From contig JAGASD010000035.1 of NCBI GenBank assembly GCA_017621885.1, positions 124,001 through 188,000 of the forward strand: a DNA stretch of 64,000 bases, read 5' to 3'. Position numbers and translations under genes: made by a program. The notes beneath the pieces were generated by a model. That model was given only the letters and a program-made list of their open reading frames with translations. It did not search any database and had not been told where the DNA came from. Each line of letters starts with the position of its first letter. Within the stretch, counting starts at the first letter, position 1. This DNA comes from Clostridia bacterium. GTDB lineage: Bacteria > Bacillota > Clostridia > Oscillospirales > Acutalibacteraceae. Below are positions 33,789-42,212 of the stretch, in pieces.

Positions 33789-33858
33789 CGTATTCTTATT
33801 GACATAAAAAGAAAAATTCCATATAATTATCAGTATTATATAAGAAGGTAGTGATACT

Positions 33859-34710
33859 ATGTTTGACAATAGCTCACTCGGCTTGTATCTTATAGCCGGT
33901 GCTGTTATTCTTTTTGTTCTCGGTCAATCCTTGTTCTTCCTCATTAAAGCGTGGAAGCACGGTAAGGAAATGGGCATTGACAAAAAGAAGCTTAAAAACG
34001 CTGTTACATCAAGTGCATTGTTTACAATTCCCTCTGCACTTTCCGTTCTTGCTACGGTTATTGCACTTGCTCCCGCCCTTGGTCTTGTTATCCCCTGGGT
34101 TCGTCTTTCCGTTATCGGTAACATCACTTATGAAACCGTTGCCGCAACTGAAGCTATTAACGCATTCGGCATAACAACGGGTATTACGGAAGCAATTACC
34201 GATCCCGAGGTTTACGCAGGTGTTGCCTGGGTTATGACAATCGGTATCTGCTTTTCACTTGTTGTTCTTCCCTTTGTTGCAAAGCCCTTACACAAAAAAT
34301 TCCTTGAAGCAAGCAAAAAGGCTGAAACCGAGGTTGCAGAAGAAGCTCCAAACGAAGAATCAGCAGAAGCTGCGCCTGCAAAAAAGAAAAGAAGCATCGC
34401 AGGCTTTATGGACTACGTAACCCCCGCACTTTTTATCGGTCTTATCGGTGCGTTCGTTGCCAACTCAATCCTCGGTGCAGGCAGTCAGAAAAATCCCGCA
34501 CCGCTTGACGGCGCAGGTGTTCTTTCAGTGTTGACTCTCGGAACCGCTGTTATCGTTTCGGTTGTTCTTGAGCTTGTTTCCAAGAAGTTCAAGCTTACAT
34601 GGCTGGAACCTTTCGTTATGCCTATCGGTATGATCGCAGGTATGGTTGTGGCAGTTGTTGCTTACAACGTATTGCCCGCAGACATAGCATTACTTGAATG
34701 GAGGGGTTAA
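33859..34710 (+). CDS. DUF5058 family membrane protein
   Basis: 283 residues, about seven to eight membrane helices with a charged central linker (residues about 155-185, rich in Glu and Ala, ending KKKRS). The N-terminus SLGLYLIAGAVILFVLGQSLFFLIKAWKHG is characteristic of DUF5058. Function unknown; the paired gene behind it suggests a two-subunit transporter. It overlaps nothing, and the partner starts 2 nt after its stop. Confidence 0.82.
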   Translation: MFDNSSLGLYLIAGAVILFVLGQSLFFLIKAWKHGKEMGIDKKKLKNAVTSSALFTIPSALSVLATVIALAPALGLVIPWVRLSVIGNITYETVAATEAINAFGITTGITEAITDPEVYAGVAWVMTIGICFSLVVLPFVAKPLHKKFLEASKKAETEVAEEAPNEESAEAAPAKKKRSIAGFMDYVTPALFIGLIGAFVANSILGAGSQKNPAPLDGAGVLSVLTLGTAVIVSVVLELVSKKFKLTWLEPFVMPIGMIAGMVVAVVAYNVLPADIALLEWRG

Positions 34711-34712
34711 TT

Positions 34713-35411
34713 ATGTCAAAGAAAAACAAACAACCAAAGACTTATTTCGACAAAGTCCACAGTTGGGGCAGAATTTCAACCATATCCGCCCTCTGCGTTC
34801 TTTTAATGTTCCCTATGGCTATTTGCCTTTATCTTGGTGTATTCCCCGAAGCTGAATATGTTTTCAAGGGTCTTCTCAAGGTTATCCCCTTGTATTGGAC
34901 AGTTGCAGTTGTTGAGGTTATTTTCTACACACCTATGCTTGGTGCAGGCGGTACATACCTTTCATTCGTAACAGGTAACATTGTTAACCTCAAGCTTCCT
35001 TGCGCTATCAGCGCAATGCAGAACGCAAAGGTTAAAGCAACATCTGAAGAAGGCGACGTTATTTCAACAATAGCAATTGCTACGTCTGCAATTGTTACAA
35101 CAGCAGTCCTTGCTGTTGGCGTTATTGCATTCGCACCCTTCCTTGATACATTCACAAACAGCCCCCTTCTTATGCCCGCCTTCAAGCAGGTTATCCCCGC
35201 TCTTTTCGGCGCATTGGGCGCAGGCTACTTTGTGGCACATTGGAAGCTTTCATTCGCACCCATTCTTTTTATGCTTCTTATTCTTGTGTTTGTTCCCACA
35301 ATCGGTGCATCAACACTTATTTTCCCCGGCATCATCGCATCAGTTCTCTTCGCATTCATTATGTATAAGGTAGGCTTCCTTGATAAAAAAGAGAAGAAAG
35401 CGAAGAAATAA
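34713..35411 (+). CDS. Membrane partner of the DUF5058 protein
   Basis: 232 residues starting MSKKNKQPKTYF with SD GGAGGGG, whose bases are the final codons of the DUF5058 gene. Six to seven membrane helices, including two matched Gly/Ala-rich hairpins around TPMLGAGGTYLSFVTGNIVNLKLP. The conserved-looking GGTYLSFVTGN resembles re-entrant pore regions of transporters. The pair probably forms one membrane complex; substrate unknown. Ends at a strong terminator. Confidence 0.75.
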   Translation: MSKKNKQPKTYFDKVHSWGRISTISALCVLLMFPMAICLYLGVFPEAEYVFKGLLKVIPLYWTVAVVEVIFYTPMLGAGGTYLSFVTGNIVNLKLPCAISAMQNAKVKATSEEGDVISTIAIATSAIVTTAVLAVGVIAFAPFLDTFTNSPLLMPAFKQVIPALFGALGAGYFVAHWKLSFAPILFMLLILVFVPTIGASTLIFPGIIASVLFAFIMYKVGFLDKKEKKAKK

Positions 35412-35422
35412 TTTATATTTAA

Positions 35423-35464
35423 AAAAAGAAGTTGCAAACTTTTATCGGTTTGCAACTTCTTTTT
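35423..35464. terminator. Bidirectional terminator between the membrane pair and Nudix gene
   Basis: Perfect 17-bp arms (AAAAAGAAGTTGCAAAC and complement), 8-nt loop, A and T runs on both sides. Confidence 0.9.
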
Positions 35465-35468
35465 GCTT

Positions 35469-36008
35469 TCATTTTTTATTCAAATACTTATCCGCTTTAA
35501 GAATCATTACCTGGGTTTTTGAGTCTCTTATTTCTCCGTTCATTACCATTTCAACAGCCTTTGAAAGCGGAATTTTCACGGTATTTATAAATTCATCCTC
35601 ATCAAGATGCTGTTCGCCTTGCTCTAAATCCGTTGCAAGGTACATATAAATAACCTCATCAATAAGAGCCGGTGTTGTGTAAAGCTCACCCATAGGCACA
35701 ACATTCCTTGCGCTTAACCCTGTTTCTTCCGACAACTCACGCAGAGCCGCTTCAAGATGGTCCTCACCTTTTTCGAGCTTTCCTGCAGGAATTTCAAGGG
35801 TAACCTTATTAAAAGCATACCTGAACTGGTTTACAAAAATAATTTCACCGTTGTCAGTAATGGGAATAACGCACACCGCACCCGGGTGACGTATAACCTC
35901 TCTTACACCCTTGTTGCCGTTAGGTAAAAGAATTTCATCTTTAAAAAGATGTATTGCAACACCGTCGAATATCTCGGTTGAGGAAAGTTTCTTTTCTTCA
36001 AGTTCCAT
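35469..36008 (-). CDS. Nudix hydrolase, ADP-ribose pyrophosphatase type
   Basis: 179 residues. The Nudix box reads G-x5-E-x7-REL-x-EE-x-GL in GKLEKGEDHLEAALRELSEETG (about residues 80-102), with the Pro of TTPALIDEVIYMYLA about 15 residues later, a mark of ADP-ribose pyrophosphatases. It should convert ADP-ribose to AMP and ribose-5-phosphate. I start at MELEEKK (SD AGAGGTG); the longer frame lacks one. Confidence 0.9.
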   Translation of the reverse strand: MELEEKKLSSTEIFDGVAIHLFKDEILLPNGNKGVREVIRHPGAVCVIPITDNGEIIFVNQFRYAFNKVTLEIPAGKLEKGEDHLEAALRELSEETGLSARNVVPMGELYTTPALIDEVIYMYLATDLEQGEQHLDEDEFINTVKIPLSKAVEMVMNGEIRDSKTQVMILKADKYLNKK

Positions 36009-36140
36009 AAAAGCACCTCTGAAAGTTTTATTTTTTATAATTATACTACACCGTATGCCTTCTTTCAATCAATAAATGTGTTGAATAATAAAAATTTCGA
36101 GTGTATAATTTAATTGAACGCTAAGTTAGTTTAAGATAAA

Positions 36141-36239
36141 CATATCGACAAATGCAGTCGATATACGCTTACGCGTTCGATATGTCACAAAAGTGACTCG
36201 ATATACCTTCGGCTCGATATATTTTGCCTTGCGGCAAAA
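36141..36239 (+). repeat. TCGATAT mini-hairpin array
   Basis: TCGATAT recurs at 36158, 36177, 36198 and 36214, plus the inverted ATATCGA at 36142. Between copies lie small distinct hairpins: GTCAC-AAAA-GTGAC (36184-36197), CC-TTC-GG (36206-36212) and TTTTGCC-N4-GGCAAAA (36222-36239). The last ends 20 nt before the histidine phosphatase start. Confidence 0.75.
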
Positions 36240-36259
36240 CAAGAAAAAGGTGATTAACT

Positions 36260-36871
36260 TTGCATATTTATATTATCCGTCACGGAGAAACATACGGGAA
36301 TTTAAACGGTGACGGTTTTACCGAAACTGACCTTACACCCAACGGAGAGGAACAAGCTCTCAGATTGGGTGATCGCTTTAAGGATATGGACGTGGATAAA
36401 ATTTACGTCAGTCCCCTTATAAGAGCCGTTAAAACCGCAAAAGAAATACATAAATTCCACGAAGATTCACCCGTTATTATTGATTCTTTACTGTTGGAAA
36501 AAGGCACAGACGCTGAATACTGCGGCCTGCCTGATGAAAGCTTATTGGAGTATCTCCCCTCTGCGCGCATTCTGAAAAGAGAGCCCTTAGGCGAAGAGGA
36601 CGATAAAAAAGCGTACAGCAGAGCCTGTAAATTTATTGAAAAAACAAAATCAGAAAATGACTTTGACTCTAAAATATGCGTTGTTGCTCACGGTACCTTC
36701 AATTCATATTTAGTACTTGCGGCATTAGGCTTCCCCGTTAAAGAAAGCTTCAACTTTTCGCACCTTAATACAGGTGTTTCGCTCGTTTGCTACATTGAAG
36801 AAAAGGGCGTTATTAAAACGAAGCTAAAATATCTTAACGATACTTCTCACCTGGGACTAAGACAAGAATAA
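36260..36871 (+). CDS. Histidine phosphatase family protein
   Basis: 203 residues of the phosphoglycerate-mutase-like superfamily. The phosphorylated His is in IIRHGETYGN (residue 8); SPLIRAVKTA holds the second Arg and VVAHGTFNS the second His. These enzymes are broad phosphatases or mutases. TTG start after an AAAGGTGAT SD. It is not adjacent to glycolytic genes, so a mutase role is unlikely. Confidence 0.88.
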   Translation: MHIYIIRHGETYGNLNGDGFTETDLTPNGEEQALRLGDRFKDMDVDKIYVSPLIRAVKTAKEIHKFHEDSPVIIDSLLLEKGTDAEYCGLPDESLLEYLPSARILKREPLGEEDDKKAYSRACKFIEKTKSENDFDSKICVVAHGTFNSYLVLAALGFPVKESFNFSHLNTGVSLVCYIEEKGVIKTKLKYLNDTSHLGLRQE

Positions 36872-36913
36872 AGCAAAAATTTGCGCCCTGCCAAAATCGG
36901 TAAGGCGCAATTT

Positions 36914-38284
36914 TTATATAAATTCTTCAATCAATTCATTAAGAATTTCCTTGTCTGTTGCATTAACAATTCCATCGTTATTGAAATCGGCTTTCTCCTT
37001 GCTTTCTGCAGAGAAATCGGGTGCATTCATAAGTTTATTTAAAGCAACCAAATCAAGAATATCAACACAATAATCGCTGTTCAGGTCACCCCATACGCCA
37101 TCAAAAACCTTAACATCTTCGCCCAAAGCAACGTTCACGGATTGAGCATAATCGTTAGAATCAACCACACCGTCGCCGTTAAAATCAACGCTTTTTTTCT
37201 GAATTTTTTCTAAATCCGTCAATTTATCGGCACAGCTTCTTGTCATTACCGCATCAAGAACGTCACAAACGCTGTCTCCGTTTGCGTCACCTGTTACAGA
37301 AAACAAAAATTCCGCTGATTCCCCATTGTTTGAAAGTGTAATTTTTGTACCCGTGCCGAGATACTCAGCAAAAGCCTTGTGAGAAGGGGTGATTTTTACA
37401 TCACAATCAAACAAAAACAATTCATCAGTATCAGTTGTAAGGTAATTATGGGTGTAAAATATATTTTCAGCTAAATCGGGTGTCATTGTTTCAAAATATT
37501 CCAGATGCTTTGCTCCGGAAATTTTTGCCATAGCGGCAGGGGCACTGTCCATCGGTGCAATCACGGTATTGTTTTTTGAAAATACATTCCCTTCCACACT
37601 CAATACACTACGTCCGAAAACAACAAAAGGACTTTCAAAAGCATCTTTAAAAAGCAACGTCCTGACGGGTAATCCTTGTATTAAATCAGGCACAAAACAC
37701 ACCTGAGGATTATTTTTCACCCCTGTAATAACAACACCTGTATTCTTCACGGAATATTCAAAATTCTGCGAAGCATCAATAATTTCTTTCCCTAAAGGGA
37801 TAATAACACTACGGTTAATATCATTTTCTTCATTGCCGTCATCAGTAATTAATTCTTTGACCGCAACAGTAATTTCCGAGGGCTTAGGTGTACCGTTTTT
37901 ACCGCTTAAAACAAATTCGCATACCGGGGTTCTAACCGTTTTTGTAACGCCGTCAAAAGACACGAACGCGCCCGTGCAGCCTGTTTTATCCGAAAGCTCG
38001 CCAAAAACCCACAGACCCGTAAGATTTTCCCTTTCGTTACCCTCTGAATCCGCTGCAACGCAAGCTTTTGCACCTTCGAGTTTATAATTTTCCGTATCGT
38101 ATGATAAAACCGCGTTTAATGACACTAATTTTTTTACGTTGGATATAAAAACGATAATCTTTATATCTCCGTTCTCAGTATAGGAATATTCTGCAGTTAC
38201 GGGTATTTCATCTTTCGCAAAGGCACTGAAGCTAAATACGGAAAAAAACATTATAAGTGCTAAAAGCAATGAAACTTTCTTCAC
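36914..38284 (-). CDS. Secreted cohesin-like and double-dockerin protein
   Basis: 456 residues from a GTG start (SD GAAAGGAG) with signal peptide VKKVSLLLALIMFFSVFSF. Residues about 27-165 resemble a cohesin (SLNAVLSYDTENYKLEGA, TPVCEFVLSG). A middle region of unknown fold follows. Residues 332-456 contain four calcium loops: DANGDSVCDVLD, DFNGDGVVDSND, DLNSDYCVDILD and DFNNDGIVNATD, that is two complete dockerins in tandem. Having both partner modules suggests an adaptor or self-assembling scaffold. It lies directly behind rnpB, separated by a terminator hairpin. Confidence 0.78.
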   Translation of the reverse strand: MKKVSLLLALIMFFSVFSFSAFAKDEIPVTAEYSYTENGDIKIIVFISNVKKLVSLNAVLSYDTENYKLEGAKACVAADSEGNERENLTGLWVFGELSDKTGCTGAFVSFDGVTKTVRTPVCEFVLSGKNGTPKPSEITVAVKELITDDGNEENDINRSVIIPLGKEIIDASQNFEYSVKNTGVVITGVKNNPQVCFVPDLIQGLPVRTLLFKDAFESPFVVFGRSVLSVEGNVFSKNNTVIAPMDSAPAAMAKISGAKHLEYFETMTPDLAENIFYTHNYLTTDTDELFLFDCDVKITPSHKAFAEYLGTGTKITLSNNGESAEFLFSVTGDANGDSVCDVLDAVMTRSCADKLTDLEKIQKKSVDFNGDGVVDSNDYAQSVNVALGEDVKVFDGVWGDLNSDYCVDILDLVALNKLMNAPDFSAESKEKADFNNDGIVNATDKEILNELIEEFI

Positions 38285-38309
38285 AACAATACTCCTTTCA
38301 GAAAATAAA

Positions 38310-38335
38310 AATGCAAGAGCGCGAACCCTTGCATT
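38310..38335 (-). terminator. Terminator of rnpB
   Basis: Minus strand AATGCAAG-N10-CTTGCATT followed by TTTTATTTT. The SD of the dockerin gene begins right after the T tract. Confidence 0.8.
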
Positions 38336-38348
38336 ACTGAACAACAGC

Positions 38349-38694
38349 ATTCGGTAAAACTGTAAGCCGGGTTCTGTCGTTTAAGGCAATCATCTATCTA
38401 CACCTTGCGTTGCCGCAAGGTTCAAGCCACCCTTCGGGGTTGCGAAAAATCGCTGTCCGGCTGACTCCCCTGTCGGTGTTGCATCGGGTAGGGTTTACAT
38501 GGCCGTGATGTCTCCACCACGCCGGTGAGCTCTTACCTCGCCTTTCCACCCTTACCGAATAAATCGGCGGTATATCTCTGTTGCACTTTCCCTAAGGTTA
38601 CCCTCGGCGGCCGTTAGCCGTTACCCTGCCGTGTGATGCCCGGACTTTCCTCGTATGTGAAAAATCACATCCGCAACTGCCCATTTTACCGAAT
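38349..38694 (-). ncRNA. rnpB: RNase P RNA, class A
   Basis: About 346 nt. Ends pair as an 11-bp P1 (ATTCGGTAAAA with TTTTACCGAAT). The 5' part holds GAGGAAAGTCCGGGC, the conserved P4/CRI region; near the 3' side ACAGAACCCGGCTTA completes P4 and the universal core. Stems GGTGGAAAGGCGAGGTAAGAG... and the CCTTGCGGCAACGCAAGG arm match bacterial A type. It cleaves tRNA leaders together with RnpA. The promoter places the transcript start exactly at the first P1 base. Confidence 0.96.
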
Positions 38695-38699
38695 AATTT

Positions 38700-38728
38700 A
38701 TTCTACAATAAATTTAAATTTAAGTCAA
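38700..38728 (-). promoter_or_regulatory. Promoter of rnpB
   Basis: Minus strand TTGACT (38723-38728), 17-nt spacer, TAGAAT (38700-38705); the RNA's 5' end follows after 5 nt. Confidence 0.85.
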
Positions 38729-38784
38729 GTTCTGAATATTTTCAATATATAAGTATATTAATACAAAAAATTTACGTAAAACTA

Positions 38785-38813
38785 TTGATACTTTTTCATT
38801 TTTCTGCGATAAT
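38785..38813 (+). promoter_or_regulatory. Promoter of gltX-glnS
   Basis: TTGATA (38785-38790), 17-nt spacer, GATAAT (38808-38813), 41 nt upstream of the gltX ATG. Confidence 0.65.
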
Positions 38814-38853
38814 AAGATGTCAAATTATTGATTATTAATTGGAGTTTTATAAT

Positions 38854-40518
38854 ATGAATTACGATTGCAATAAGCTTGCCGACTTACTTTTCCCAAACAT
38901 TACGGGAACAGTAGCCGAGCTTGAAGAAAAATATCCCGAGAGAAATCTCCCCGAAGGTGCAAGGGTTACACGTTTTGCACCCAGCCCCACAGGCTACCTT
39001 CACATTGGCGGTCTTTTCGGTGCACTCGTTGACGTGCTCACTGCAAAGGCTACAAAGGGTGTTTCATATCTTCGCATTGAAGATACAGACAAAAAACGTG
39101 AAATCAAAGACGGCGTTTCTGCTATAATCAATGGCTTTGACTCTTTCGGTATTGATTTTGACGAAGGTGTTACAGGCTTTAATGAAGAAAAGGGTGCTTA
39201 CGGCCCTTACACTCAGAGCAAACGTGCTGAAATTTATCAGACCGTTGCAAAGGAATTGGTTCAAAAAGGGCTTGCTTACCCTTGCTTCTGCACCGCTGAA
39301 GAGCTTTCTGCAATTCGCGAGGAGCAGGAAAAGGGTGATGCTCTTATATGGGGTTATTTCGGCAAATGGGCAAAATGCCGCGACCTTTCCTTTGAAGAAA
39401 TTGAAGAGAATATAAAAGCAGGCAAGCCTTACGTTCTCCGCTTCCGCTCCGAGGGTCAGGAAGACAAACGAATTTTCTTTGACGATATTATCCGCGGAAA
39501 AATTGAAATGCCCGAAAACATCATTGACGAGGTTCTTCTTAAATCCGACGGTATCCCCACATATCACTTTGCGCACGCTTGTGATGACCATTTTATGAGA
39601 ACAACTCATATCATCCGCGGCGAGGAATGGATTTCATCCGTACCCAAGCACATTGCACTTTTCAAAGCCTGCGGTTTCCGTGTTCCCAAATATGCACACA
39701 CTCCCCAGGTTATGAAAATTGACGAAGAGGACGGCACAAAGCGTAAGCTCTCAAAGCGTAAGGACCCCGAAGCCGCTGTAAGCTACTTTGTAGAGCAGGG
39801 CTTCCCAAAAGAAAGTCTTATTGAGTACCTTCTCACACTTCTCAATTCGAACTTTGAAGACTGGCGCAGAGCAAATCCCAAGGAGGATGCATTCGCTTTC
39901 CCCTTCAACCTTAAAAAGATGAGTCCCAGCGGTTGTCTTTTCGACCTTGTTAAGCTCAACGACGTAAGCAAAAACGTTGTTTCCCTTATGGATGCAGACA
40001 CGGTTTACAGCTACATCGCGCAATGGGCAGAAAAATACGATACAGAGTTCTTTAACGAATTTACAAAGAACCCCGAATTTTCACGCAATATGGTTAACAT
40101 TGACCGTGAAAGCCCCAAGCCCCGCAAGGATATTGCGAAATGGAGCGAGGTGAAGGAATACTTTGCATATATGTTTGATGCATACTTCACCCCCGCCTTT
40201 GACCTTCCCGAAAACATCCAAAAAGAAGATGCCAAGGCAATTCTTCAAAAATATGCAGAGATTTATGACGAGGCAGACGACAAGGACGCCTGGTTCTCCA
40301 AAATCAAGGATATGTGCGAGCCTTTAGGCTTTACACCCAATGTAAAAGAATACAAGAAAAATCCCGATGCCTTCAAGGGCCATGTCGGTGATGTTTCAAC
40401 AGTTATCCGCCTTGCGGTTACAGGCAGAAAGAACACCCCCGACCTTTGCTCTATTATGAAGCTTTTGGGCAAAGAAACCGTTACAGCAAGAATTAACGAG
40501 ATTATCAAATCTCTTTGA
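38854..40518 (+). CDS. gltX: Glutamyl-tRNA synthetase
   Basis: 554 residues, class I synthetase. The HIGH motif is in FAPSPTGYLHIGG (about residue 47) and the KMSKS motif appears as RKLSKRKDPEA (about 300). It charges tRNA(Glu). The sequence is longer at the N-terminus than the classical 480-residue enzyme (MNYDCNKLADLLFPNI...), as in a clostridial branch. I start at the ATG at 38854 (SD GGAG); an in-frame TTG overlaps the SD. glnS follows after 13 nt. Confidence 0.94.
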   Translation: MNYDCNKLADLLFPNITGTVAELEEKYPERNLPEGARVTRFAPSPTGYLHIGGLFGALVDVLTAKATKGVSYLRIEDTDKKREIKDGVSAIINGFDSFGIDFDEGVTGFNEEKGAYGPYTQSKRAEIYQTVAKELVQKGLAYPCFCTAEELSAIREEQEKGDALIWGYFGKWAKCRDLSFEEIEENIKAGKPYVLRFRSEGQEDKRIFFDDIIRGKIEMPENIIDEVLLKSDGIPTYHFAHACDDHFMRTTHIIRGEEWISSVPKHIALFKACGFRVPKYAHTPQVMKIDEEDGTKRKLSKRKDPEAAVSYFVEQGFPKESLIEYLLTLLNSNFEDWRRANPKEDAFAFPFNLKKMSPSGCLFDLVKLNDVSKNVVSLMDADTVYSYIAQWAEKYDTEFFNEFTKNPEFSRNMVNIDRESPKPRKDIAKWSEVKEYFAYMFDAYFTPAFDLPENIQKEDAKAILQKYAEIYDEADDKDAWFSKIKDMCEPLGFTPNVKEYKKNPDAFKGHVGDVSTVIRLAVTGRKNTPDLCSIMKLLGKETVTARINEIIKSL

Positions 40519-40531
40519 GGAGTTTTATAGT

Positions 40532-42193
40532 ATGGAAGAAATTAAAACAGAAAATTTATCAAACTTTATTCACGATATTATCGATGAAGAATTGCGCGAA
40601 GGTGTAAACACAAAGGTACAGACCCGTTTCCCTCCCGAGCCTAACGGTTACCTTCATATAGGTCACGCAAAAGCTATCTGCATTGACTTTACAACTGCAA
40701 TGAAATACGGCGGTGTTTGTAATCTTCGTCTTGACGATACAAATCCCTCAAAGGAAGACATTGAATACGTTGAGTCAATTAAGGAGGATATTGAATGGCT
40801 CGGCTTTAAATGGGACAAATGTCTTTACGCTTCAAGCTACTTTGATTTCCTTTATGAATGTGCAATAAAGCTTATTAAAGACGGCAAGGCTTACGTTGAT
40901 GACCTTACTGCAGAGGAAATGCGCGAATACCGCGGTACTCTTACAGAGCCCGGTAAAAACAGCCCATACCGTGACAGAAGCGTTGAGGAAAACCTTGATC
41001 TTTTCAAGCGTATGACAGACGGCGAATTCCCCGACGGTGCAAAGGTTCTTCGTGCAAAAATTGATATGGCTTCACCTAATATGAATATGCGTGACCCTGC
41101 AGTTTACAGAATTATGCACACAAGCCACCACCAGACGGGTGATAAATGGTGCGTTTATCCTATTTATGATTTTGCTCATCCCCTTTCTGATGCACGCGAG
41201 GGTGTAACATACTCTCTCTGCTCACTTGAATTTGAAAACCACAGACCTCTTTACAACTGGTTCATTGAGCAGATCGGCTTTGAAGAGCCCCCCAGGCAGA
41301 TTGAGTTTGCAAGACTCAACCTTAACTACTGCATCACCAGCAAAAGAAGAAACATCCGCCTTGTTACAGACAACCTTGTAAGCGGTTGGGACGACCCCCG
41401 TATGGCTACAATCTGCGGTATGAGAAGACGCGGTTATCCTGCAAAGGCACTTCGTACCTTCATTGAAAAGGTCGGTGTTTCAAAGGCTTACAGCGTTGTT
41501 GATTACGGACTTCTTGAGTCTTGCGTAAGAGATGAGCTTAACGCAAACGCTCCCCGAGCAATGGCTGTTCTTGACCCCATTAAGGTTGTTATTGACAACT
41601 ACCCCGAAGGTCAGACAGAGGAAATTACCGTTGAGGTTCATCCCGATAAGCCCGAGCTCGGCACAAAAACCGTTACCTTCGGCAGAGAAATCTTTGTTGA
41701 AAGAAACGACTTTATGGCAGAGCCCGTTAAAAAATACTTCAGACTTTTCCCGGGTAACGAGGTTCGTCTTAAAGGTGCATATTTCATCACCTGTAATTCT
41801 TACGAAACAGATGAAGACGGCAACGTAACGGTTCTTCATTGTACCTATGACCCTGAAACAAAGGGCGGTAACGCCCCCGATGGCAGAAAGGTTAAAGGTA
41901 CAATTCACTGGGCAGGTCCTAAGGCCTTCAAGGCTGAAGTAAGACTTTATGACAGACTCTTTAACGTTGAAGACCCTGCAGGTGTTCCCGATGACGAGTT
42001 TGTTAACGCAATCAACCCCGACTCACTTATAGTTCTCAAGGAATGCCTTATTGAAGAAGGCATTAAAGGCGCAAAGGCTCTTGACTCATTCCAGTTTATG
42101 AGAAACGGCTATTTCTGTGTTGATAAGGATTCCACTCCCGAAAATCCCATTTTCAACCGCACAGTTCAGCTCAACTCTTCCTGGAAAAAATAA
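40532..42193 (+). CDS. glnS: Glutaminyl-tRNA synthetase
   Basis: 553 residues. HIGH motif in RFPPEPNGYLHIGHAKAI; the KMSKS-type loop reads CITSKRRNIRLV; SGWDDPRM is typical. A complete C-terminal anticodon-binding beta-barrel region is present. It charges tRNA(Gln) directly, so the organism need not rely on GatCAB for this tRNA. It is 13 nt behind gltX with SD GAGG and probably co-transcribed. Confidence 0.95.
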   Translation: MEEIKTENLSNFIHDIIDEELREGVNTKVQTRFPPEPNGYLHIGHAKAICIDFTTAMKYGGVCNLRLDDTNPSKEDIEYVESIKEDIEWLGFKWDKCLYASSYFDFLYECAIKLIKDGKAYVDDLTAEEMREYRGTLTEPGKNSPYRDRSVEENLDLFKRMTDGEFPDGAKVLRAKIDMASPNMNMRDPAVYRIMHTSHHQTGDKWCVYPIYDFAHPLSDAREGVTYSLCSLEFENHRPLYNWFIEQIGFEEPPRQIEFARLNLNYCITSKRRNIRLVTDNLVSGWDDPRMATICGMRRRGYPAKALRTFIEKVGVSKAYSVVDYGLLESCVRDELNANAPRAMAVLDPIKVVIDNYPEGQTEEITVEVHPDKPELGTKTVTFGREIFVERNDFMAEPVKKYFRLFPGNEVRLKGAYFITCNSYETDEDGNVTVLHCTYDPETKGGNAPDGRKVKGTIHWAGPKAFKAEVRLYDRLFNVEDPAGVPDDEFVNAINPDSLIVLKECLIEEGIKGAKALDSFQFMRNGYFCVDKDSTPENPIFNRTVQLNSSWKK

Positions 42194-42212
42194 TTCATTG
42201 GAGGTTGTTACT

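Noticed and set aside
36141..36239. CRISPR array
   Set aside because: The repeated unit is only seven bases, the spacers are palindromes and no cas gene is present.
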